Shown here one piece after another: positions 35,636 through 40,696 of a stretch of 40,696 nucleotides of DNA. This DNA is from an uncultured Clostridia bacterium. GTDB taxonomy: Bacteria > Bacillota > Clostridia > Christensenellales > UBA1242. The stretch spans positions 1-40,696 of the forward strand of contig CALATF010000012.1 of NCBI GenBank assembly GCA_937891595.1, written 5' to 3'. The translations under genes were made by a program, and so were the position numbers. Below the pieces are notes generated by a model. That model worked only from the letters and a program-made list of their open reading frames with translations. It had not been told where the DNA came from and did no database searches. How positions within the stretch are numbered: position 1 is the first letter of the stretch; every line of letters begins with the position of its first letter.

Positions 35636-36127
35636 ATGGAAAGGAATACAAGTAAAAAATACAAAACAGATGGCAGAATGGAACTGCGAACAAGAATTTA
35701 TGATGAAAAACTTATAAAAGTGATTAGTGATTTGTGGACTGACAGAGCAATGCTTTATAAGAATTGTAAAAATGATTTTATAAGTGATTTAATCGCAAGA
35801 GGAGTAGAATCTTTGATGCTTGAAGATAAGAATATTTCGCAAGCGATGAGAGTTGATACTATACTAAATCGATTAGATAAAATTGAAGAAAATACAATGA
35901 GTAATAGTGGGGAAGTTTTAGACCTATTAAAAGTTTTATACATGCGACATCTTGAGAACTATGAATTGTTATCAAAGATAGATAAAAAACTTTTTCCTAC
36001 AATAGAAGAACTTAATTTGAGAAGAAAAGGATATGATTCTGAACAAGTTGAATACATGAAGTCGGATAGTGAATTGCGTAAGAGACTAGAAGGTATATCT
36101 GATAAATATAGAACACAATTAAGTTAA
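35636..36127 (+). CDS. ribbon-helix-helix-like mobile-element accessory protein
   Basis: A 163-residue protein. The N-terminal 60 residues (DGRMELRTRIYDEKLIKVIS, then NDFISDLIARGVE) have the strand-helix-helix pattern of ribbon-helix-helix/MobC-like DNA-binding proteins that assist plasmid and transposon mobilisation. The rest is helical and may dimerise. ATG 35636 has AGGAG 5 bases upstream; a TTG at 35585 after AAGGAGG is an alternative start adding 17 residues. It sits between the hairpin array and a structured oriT-like segment, so either could be its binding site. No relaxase gene is present in the window. A regulator role is equally possible. Confidence 0.55.
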   Translation: MERNTSKKYKTDGRMELRTRIYDEKLIKVISDLWTDRAMLYKNCKNDFISDLIARGVESLMLEDKNISQAMRVDTILNRLDKIEENTMSNSGEVLDLLKVLYMRHLENYELLSKIDKKLFPTIEELNLRRKGYDSEQVEYMKSDSELRKRLEGISDKYRTQLS

Positions 36128-36136
36128 GCAGGAAAA

Positions 36137-36282
36137 GGGTTGCACCACTCGCAAGTTTTATCGGCTATAATGCCGATAATTGCGAGGGTTTTGCTGGTGC
36201 AGTGGTTTGTGCTAGTGGTGCAGATTGCACCAGAGCTTTATGCAACCCATCTACTTAACGCAAGCGGGAAACCCACTTCGTT
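36137..36282 (+). repeat. densely structured, G+C-richer segment, oriT-like
   Basis: Nested inverted repeats: GGGTTGCA (36137-36144) with TGCAACCC (36241-36248); CTCGCAA (36148-36154) with TTGCGAG (36180-36186), enclosing TTATCGGC/GCCGATAA around the loop TATAAT; CTGGTGCA (36194-36201) with TGCACCAG (36226-36233); GGTGCA/TGCACC at 36217-36231. It ends with AACGCAAGCGGG-AAA-CCCACTTCGTT (36257-36282), an imperfect hairpin like those at transfer origins. G+C is well above the flanks. Location beside a ribbon-helix-helix-like gene supports an origin of transfer or a recombination control site, but the nick site is not identified. It also spaces the genes at 36127 and 36348. Confidence 0.5.
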
Positions 36283-36347
36283 TTTAATGGTTATTGAGTT
36301 TGTTTTTCCATCTCATTGTCCCTCTAATTAGCAATGGGAGAAGAGAA

Positions 36348-36557
36348 ATGAATTTAAATAATTTAAAAAATGTGCAAGTTAGTTCTATACACGGCAGAGA
36401 TTTATTTTTACCAAGGAAATTTGATATTGATAATGAGATTTATATAGAGTCGGTTGACGGGTTTGTGACGGCACTTTTTGACTACATGAGGCGTGGTGGT
36501 GATATAAAAAGTTTGGACCCGAAGAAAGTTTATGAAAAGGCTTTGAAAGATGAATAA
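36348..36557 (+). CDS. small mobile-element protein of unknown function
   Basis: A 69-residue protein from ATG 36348 with GGGAGAAGAG upstream. It reads NLNNLKNVQVSSIHGRDLF early, is acidic in the middle (DIDNEIYIESVDGF) and ends with a Lys-rich helix. Small proteins of this size commonly precede serine recombinases in Firmicutes elements, but I cannot name the family. Its last codons overlap the start of the cysteine-rich peptide by 8 bases, which in turn overlaps the recombinase, so the three are probably co-translated. Confidence 0.6.
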   Translation: MNLNNLKNVQVSSIHGRDLFLPRKFDIDNEIYIESVDGFVTALFDYMRRGGDIKSLDPKKVYEKALKDE

Positions 36558-36663
36558 TTTTGTTTTAGGTTTGTGCTGGACTTGTGCGAAAAGTTGTGGT
36601 ATGTGTTTGTTTGACCAAATAATCAAGTGCAAAAATTTTACAGAAAGGAGAATATTAAAATGA
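36550..36663 (+). CDS. 37-residue cysteine-rich peptide coupled to the recombinase
   Basis: A tiny frame with ATG at 36550 and TGA at 36661-36663. Cysteines are at 9, 12, 16, 19 and 27 (C-x2-C-x3-C-x2-C-x7-C), with WTC in the first knuckle, like a small zinc ribbon or zinc knuckle. Its start overlaps the previous gene by 8 bases and its stop overlaps the recombinase ATG as ATGA, a classic coupling arrangement. Cysteine-rich mini-proteins with a WTC motif occur near recombinases of Firmicutes elements as far as I recall. It may be a regulator or recombination directionality factor; this is inference. Confidence 0.6.
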   Translation: MNNFVLGLCWTCAKSCGMCLFDQIIKCKNFTERRILK

Positions 36664-38369
36664 CAGGAAAAAAGAAAATTGTAATTTATGCGAGATACTC
36701 AAGCGACAGGCAAACAGAACAGTCGATTGAAGGGCAACTTCGTGTATGTCACGAGTATGCAGAAAGGAATGACTATGTGGTAATTAGAGAGTATATTGAC
36801 AGGGCGATTTCAGGAACGACTGACAATAGACCCGAGTTCTTACGAATGATTGAAGACAGTAAAAGAAGAGATTTTGAGTTTGTGTTAGTCTACCAGTTAG
36901 ACAGGTTTTCAAGAAGCAGATATGATAGTGCAAACTACAAAATGAAGTTGAAGAAAAATGGTGTTAGGGTTCTATCTGCAAGAGAAAATATTAGTGATGA
37001 TGCAAGTGGAATTTTGATGGAATCGGTGCTTGAAGGTATGGCTGAATATTACTCAGCGGAATTATCTCAAAAAGTAAAAAGAGGAAGAAGAGAAACTCTT
37101 AGCAAAAAGTTGTTTGCAGGTGGAATAACACCTTATGGATATAGGATTGAAAATCAAAAATGGATAATAGATGAAAGCGAAGCGCCACAAGTAAGGCAAA
37201 TGTTTGACCTATACTCACAAGGCTACAAAACTGTTGAGATTGCAGATATGCTAAACAATGCAGGGCTTAGAAATAGACTTAAAAAACCATTTTACAAAAA
37301 GAATATTGCAAAGATATTAAAGAACGAAAGATATATCGGTATTGAGCGCTGGAATAACGAGGTTTACACCGATATAATACCACCAATCGTAGATGAGAGA
37401 GTATTCAAGATTGTGGGCGGGATGATAGCCAATTACAGGCGAAATTACAAGAGAAATAAGTATGACCCATACTTTCTATCAGGCAAGCTTTATTGCGGGT
37501 ATTGTGGCGAAAAATTAATAGCGGAAGCAGGATCTAGTGCTCACAACGGGCATAGGTATAAATACTACAAATGCAGAAGCAAGAAAGTTAAAAGGCAAAG
37601 ATGCGAACTTGAAAATTTTAGAAAGTGGTTTTTGGAAGATTTGATTATTGAGAAAACTAAAAAACATATTCTTGCTCCGGGCAAAATTGATGAACTTGCA
37701 CAAATGGTTGTAGATAAATTTAACGAAGAACTTGAAAACAACATTGTTCTTAAATGTCTAAACAAAGAGTTGTCGCAAGTTAATGCTTCAATCAATTCAA
37801 TTCTATCTAATATACAAAATGGAATAGTGAATAGTTCTGTTAAAGAGATACTTTATAAACTTGAAAATGACAGGGCAAACATTGAGGTTAAGATTTCAGA
37901 AGAAAAGGGTAGACAAGCGCAGCCACTTGAATTTGAAGAAGTGAAAAAGTTTATAACAATGTTTACTAAAAAGGATTATAGCGACATTTATGAAAGAAAC
38001 GAATTCTTCTGCAGATTTATCAAAAAGGTCATTATGTTTAACGACAAAATGATTATTATTTACAACGGAAACTTTAATCCTGCAAGCGAAGTGTCAATTG
38101 ATAACAACGAAGCATTTGAAAAACAAATAATTGAAAAATTAAAACAAAAAAAGGATTGTCCAAGCGACAATCCTTTAAATTTTAATGAAAAAATCCCACT
38201 AATGACGCAGTCCGTCTTAATGGGATTAGATGGCGGAGTGTTAGAGTTTTTATACACACCCTTATTTATATTATTAACAGCCATTTCTGGCTGTTTTAGT
38301 ACGCACTCTATTTCTTCAATATCATCAGGAATAGATTTTTTAGTTAGTTTATTATCAGTGAAGTTATAA
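36660..38369 (+). CDS. large serine recombinase 1
   Basis: A 569-residue site-specific recombinase. The N-terminal resolvase domain has YARYSSDRQ with catalytic Ser14, VYQLDRFSRSRYD and YYSAELSQKVKRG; the recombinase domain follows (GYRI ... RYIGIERWNN), then a zinc ribbon (CGYCGEKL ... C...C) and a coiled coil. AAAGGAG 9 bases before ATG 36660 fixes the start. Such enzymes integrate and excise conjugative or mobilisable elements without host factors. From about residue 467 to the end the gene lies opposite the 3' end of recombinase 2; the last ~60 residues (ending ISSGIDFLVSLLSVKL) look like antisense read-through rather than native sequence. The native tail was probably lost at an element junction. 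Confidence 0.9.
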   Translation: MTGKKKIVIYARYSSDRQTEQSIEGQLRVCHEYAERNDYVVIREYIDRAISGTTDNRPEFLRMIEDSKRRDFEFVLVYQLDRFSRSRYDSANYKMKLKKNGVRVLSARENISDDASGILMESVLEGMAEYYSAELSQKVKRGRRETLSKKLFAGGITPYGYRIENQKWIIDESEAPQVRQMFDLYSQGYKTVEIADMLNNAGLRNRLKKPFYKKNIAKILKNERYIGIERWNNEVYTDIIPPIVDERVFKIVGGMIANYRRNYKRNKYDPYFLSGKLYCGYCGEKLIAEAGSSAHNGHRYKYYKCRSKKVKRQRCELENFRKWFLEDLIIEKTKKHILAPGKIDELAQMVVDKFNEELENNIVLKCLNKELSQVNASINSILSNIQNGIVNSSVKEILYKLENDRANIEVKISEEKGRQAQPLEFEEVKKFITMFTKKDYSDIYERNEFFCRFIKKVIMFNDKMIIIYNGNFNPASEVSIDNNEAFEKQIIEKLKQKKDCPSDNPLNFNEKIPLMTQSVLMGLDGGVLEFLYTPLFILLTAISGCFSTHSISSISSGIDFLVSLLSVKL

Positions 38370-39760
38370 GTAATAACTATTTTATCGCTATAAAGTATAA
38401 TTTCTCTTATAAACAATCTTGTAATTGTTTTTCGTATTTCATTATTTTCAATATCACCACATACTACTTGATTAAAATATTCTCTTATCATATCTTTTGT
38501 GAGATTGGTATAGCTTCTTTGTTTTGTTTGTTCTATATCAAAATCGTATTGTGATATTTGTGTTTCTAGTTCTTTTAATCTGACTTTTGTTTGTTCAGTT
38601 ATAATGCCTTGTTCAATCGCTGAAATTAGATTTGCTGATGCTTTTAAAGCTTCGGCTCTTTTTTTCTCTAATGATTTTACAACAACATTACTTTCACTTG
38701 CATTTTGATGATATTTATAAATTCTATCAATAATTTCTTCAATATTATTGTTTGCATAAATCATTTGCCAAGTTTTATTAAATACTTCATCTTCTAAAAG
38801 TTTTCTATGAATAGATAAAGTTTTGCAATTATGCTTTTTTCTTCTTTTTGATAAACAAGTGTAATATTTATAAGTGGTTTCCCATCGGTTAGTTGATGTC
38901 ACGCCAACCATAAACTGTTTACAATCACCACATATTAGTTTACCAGATAAAACATAATCAAATCTTTCTTTTTTGCTACCTGGTTTATGTTTATTAGAAT
39001 TTCTTATGCTTTGTACGGTCTGCCAAGTTTGTTCATCAATCAGTGGTGGATAGATGTTTGTATAAACCTGGTCTCCGTGTTGGACTTTTCCAATATATTT
39101 AGTGTTTCCAATTATTTTATATAATCTTTTATCATCAATATAATGACCACGCTTTGTTCTTATTCCACGACTAATTAAATTGTCAGCAATACTTTTTCCT
39201 GTTTCGCCTTGTGCAAATCTTGTAAATATTTCTTTTACAATTTCGCCTTCTTCTTCATCAATAACATTTTTCTTATCTACTACTTTATAACCAAATAATT
39301 GCAATCCGCCTGTAAAGTGTCCTTTTAAATAACTTTCTTTTAAACCACGCAAAACTTTTTGAGATAGTTCAGCAGAATAATATTGGTTCATACCTTCTAG
39401 TAAACTTTCCAATATTATTCCTTCTGGTGTATCTGGTATATTTTCCATAGCTGATAAAACTTTAACACCATTATTGCTTAATGTGTGTTTGTGGATAGTT
39501 GTTTCATATTTATTTCTTGAAAATCTATCTAATTTATAAACGATTACATAATCCCATTGTTTTTTACTGCTATCTTTAATCATTTTTTGAAAATCTGGTC
39601 TTAAATCGTTTGTTCCTGTCATAGCACGGTCTATATAAGTATCTACAATTAAAATATCATTATTTTTAGCAAATTGCTGGCAAACTCTTAATTGTCCTTC
39701 AATACTTTGTTCTGTTTGACTGTCGCTTGAATATCTTGCATAAATAACTGCTGTTTTCAT
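38060..39760 (-). CDS. large serine recombinase 2
   Basis: A 566-residue serine recombinase on the opposite strand, about half identical by eye to recombinase 1 in the catalytic domain: YARYSSDSQ with Ser11, IDRAMTGTNDLRPDF, VYKLDRFSRNKYE and YYSAELSQKVLRGL. The zinc ribbon reads CGDCKQFM ... CLSKRRKKHNC. TGGAGGT favours the ATG at 39758-39760 over the one at 39764-39766. The C-terminal ~50 residues (from about 38210 leftwards) are antisense to recombinase 1 and pass through a terminator-like hairpin, so they are probably not native. It belongs to an element that extends to the right. Confidence 0.9.
   Translation of the reverse strand: MKTAVIYARYSSDSQTEQSIEGQLRVCQQFAKNNDILIVDTYIDRAMTGTNDLRPDFQKMIKDSSKKQWDYVIVYKLDRFSRNKYETTIHKHTLSNNGVKVLSAMENIPDTPEGIILESLLEGMNQYYSAELSQKVLRGLKESYLKGHFTGGLQLFGYKVVDKKNVIDEEEGEIVKEIFTRFAQGETGKSIADNLISRGIRTKRGHYIDDKRLYKIIGNTKYIGKVQHGDQVYTNIYPPLIDEQTWQTVQSIRNSNKHKPGSKKERFDYVLSGKLICGDCKQFMVGVTSTNRWETTYKYYTCLSKRRKKHNCKTLSIHRKLLEDEVFNKTWQMIYANNNIEEIIDRIYKYHQNASESNVVVKSLEKKRAEALKASANLISAIEQGIITEQTKVRLKELETQISQYDFDIEQTKQRSYTNLTKDMIREYFNQVVCGDIENNEIRKTITRLFIREIILYSDKIVITYNFTDNKLTKKSIPDDIEEIECVLKQPEMAVNNINKGVYKNSNTPPSNPIKTDCVISGIFSLKFKGLSLGQSFFCFNFSIICFSNASLLSIDTSLAGLKFPL
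38143..38176 (-). terminator. terminator-like hairpin inside the recombinase overlap
   Basis: AAAGGATTGTC (38150-38160) and GACAATCCTTT (38166-38176) form a perfect 11-bp stem with a 5-base loop. On the minus strand it is followed by seven T, so it would end transcripts of recombinase 2, yet that reading frame continues ~30 codons past it. This mismatch between terminator and stop codon supports loss of the native gene end. Confidence 0.65.
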
Positions 39761-39766
39761 AAACAT

Positions 39767-40226
39767 ACCTCCATTTTTTTCGTTTGTAATGAATTTACTA
39801 TATAAAATTCAGTAATGTTAGAAAGTTTATCCAAACTCAATCTAAACTTTACCCAAGTTTTTCTAAACTTTATCCCAACTTTACCCAAACTCATATATAA
39901 TAAACTCCTTTTTTTATTGAATTTTTTTCAACACCAATAACCACTCAAAAATGGACAGAGCCATCAAAGAAAAAAGAAAAAAATATTGCCTTAAAAATTT
40001 TAAATGTTTTTGTTTTAAGCAACATTTTTTTCCTTTGAGGGAAATGGACATTTTTGATAAACTCCACTATTGAAAAAAGAAACCTCTCACTCAAAAATAA
40101 AAAAAGTTGGGTTTTTATGTTTGGGTAAAGTTGGGGTTTTGTTTAGGTTTATTTTTGGTTTTCTTCGGTTTTGTTAGGGTTTTGTTTAGGTAAAGTTTCT
40201 ACTATTCTTTAAATTTTTGGTGTAAA
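39767..40226. repeat. repeat-rich non-coding control region of the right-hand element
   Basis: No gene is seen in 460 bp. CCCAACTTTACCCAAAC (39874-39890) recurs inverted and exact as GTTTGGGTAAAGTTGGG (40119-40135), 228 bases apart. Degenerate copies of AAACTTTACCCAA flank the left arm (39843-39870), and GGGTAAAG/TTTAGG variants extend the right arm to ~40196. Inner repeats include TCAAAAATG (39945 area, inverted near 40047) and ATAAACTCC (39900 and ~40058, direct). The pattern fits iterons at an origin, an att/control region between divergent genes, or a regulator binding array. Confidence 0.55.
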
Positions 40227-40253
40227 GTGGTAGCAACAAGCAAGGAGTTATGT

Positions 40254-40439
40254 ATGGAAAAGAAATCTAATAAAAAGGAATTGAAAATTGAAACAAAAGG
40301 TGCACCAAAATTTTCTGTTCTTTCAAAGGAAGATTTTAATTCTTTTATTTCTTGTTTGGAATTCCAAATTAGAGAATATTACAAAGAAAAATCAAAAAAT
40401 AATGAAAAAGGTATGAATAAAGACAAAAATCTAAAATAA
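40254..40439 (+). CDS. small Lys-rich protein of the right-hand element
   Basis: A 61-residue protein from ATG 40254, 6 bases after AAGGAG. It begins EKKSNKKELKIETKGAPKFS, has a short hydrophobic helix (DFNSFISCLEFQIREYY) and a Lys/Asn-rich tail. It is divergent from recombinase 2 across the repeat region, a common place for a small regulator in integrated elements. I do not recognise the family, and no helix-turn-helix is evident. An upstream in-frame codon at 40227 is less likely because it lacks a ribosome binding site. Confidence 0.55.
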   Translation: MEKKSNKKELKIETKGAPKFSVLSKEDFNSFISCLEFQIREYYKEKSKNNEKGMNKDKNLK

Positions 40440-40465
40440 CCGACAATAAAAGTTGTCACAAAAAA

Positions 40466-40494
40466 GTGAAAATGGCAAAATCCTATGATACAAT
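40466..40494 (+). promoter_or_regulatory. extended -10 promoter for the last gene
   Basis: GTGAAA (40466-40471), a 17-base spacer and TACAAT (40489-40494) preceded by TGA (extended -10). It gives a leader of ~115 nt before the ATG at 40615, in which AAGTG/CACTT can form a short hairpin ahead of the AAGGAGG. Confidence 0.5.
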
Positions 40495-40614
40495 TTTATT
40501 AAATAGAAATTTATTCAATACTTTTGTAGCTTATTTTTGATAGGTCTTTACTTTGTTAGCTAGTTTTAGGAATTAAATCATTGAAGTGAATTAACACTTT
40601 TAAGGAGGTTTAAT

Positions 40615-40696
40615 ATGACACTTGCAACCATTAGAGAAGATTTAAAGGATATAAGATATTATTATATGAGAAAAGATGTGTTCGATAAGGCATTCT
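40615..40696 (+). CDS. 5' end of a mobile-element gene cut by the window edge
   Basis: Begins at ATG 40615, 6 bases after AAGGAGG, and is open to the right edge (27 codons): TLATIREDLKDIRYYYMRKD, then VFDKAF. This start resembles small sigma-like/phage positive-control regulators of Firmicutes elements, which open with ...REDLKEIRYYYSRK... as far as I recall. Too little is present to be sure. Confidence 0.45.
   Translation, partial: MTLATIREDLKDIRYYYMRKDVFDKAF

Noticed and set aside
36140..36331. 63-codon plus-strand frame over the structured segment
   Set aside because: It coincides with nested inverted repeats, lacks a ribosome binding site, and its translation shows no protein-like pattern.

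Overview
The window looks like chromosome of a low-GC, Gram-positive, Clostridia-like bacterium. Coding sequence is very A+T rich (about 25-33% GC by hand count of sample lines), Shine-Dalgarno sequences are strong (AGGAGG type), TTG and GTG starts occur, and the glycogen cluster and mobile-element proteins are of Firmicutes type. The first ~2 kb is clearly richer in G+C (about 40%) than what follows. The change falls inside glgB, so a recombination or assembly junction there has to be considered.

Layout. (1) 1-9.7 kb: the tail of an unidentified gene, a DUF1015 protein, then a glycogen operon: branching enzyme (glgB), glycogen synthase (glgA), glycogen phosphorylase (glgP) and a GH13 alpha-glucan hydrolase, closed by a terminator. 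glgC/glgD are not in the window. (2) 9.8-13.8 kb: a 1290-residue membrane-anchored surface protein with its own promoter, sharing a two-way terminator with a converging ABC transporter/flavoprotein operon (13.87-16.2 kb). (3) 16.3-18.0 kb: a decaying stretch with a frameshifted inosine/xanthosine triphosphatase gene, a truncated SGNH-hydrolase start, and ~0.9 kb without genes. (4) 17.9-19.5 kb: a cassette in which a nucleotidyltransferase-fold gene with its own terminator lies between two direct copies of the 3' part of an unknown small gene; a 5' module of that gene is also duplicated upstream.

(5) 19.5-35.0 kb is a defence island. It starts with an RNase LS-like toxin-antitoxin pair (RnlA/RnlB) translationally coupled to an upstream helical-repeat protein ending in a cold-shock-like domain. 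Next, behind a palindromic operator shared with a small divergent gene, come five genes in one direction: MORC-like GHKL ATPase, Z1-type superfamily 2 helicase, PD-(D/E)XK (DUF4420-type) nuclease, AIPR protein and cytosine-5 DNA methyltransferase. This matches the prokaryotic MORC/Z1 restriction-like systems known from comparative genomics. A separately transcribed 1.18-kb-residue-class (about 1175 aa) NACHT/STAND-like P-loop NTPase follows.

(6) 35.0-40.7 kb is mobile-element DNA. A compact ncRNA or attenuator with a near-perfect promoter and terminator is followed by six imperfect-copy hairpins with 7-base loops, a ribbon-helix-helix-like protein, a very structured oriT-like segment, two tiny proteins (one cysteine-rich and overlapping the recombinase start), and a large serine recombinase. 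A second, opposed serine recombinase belongs to another element that runs off the right edge; the two genes overlap tail to tail by 310 bp, which marks a probable element-element junction. Right of it lies a repeat-rich control region, a small gene and the start of one more gene.

The most promising candidates for something undescribed are the TPR/cold-shock + RnlA + RnlB operon, the hairpin array at 35.18-35.55 kb, and the duplicated-module cassette around the nucleotidyltransferase.
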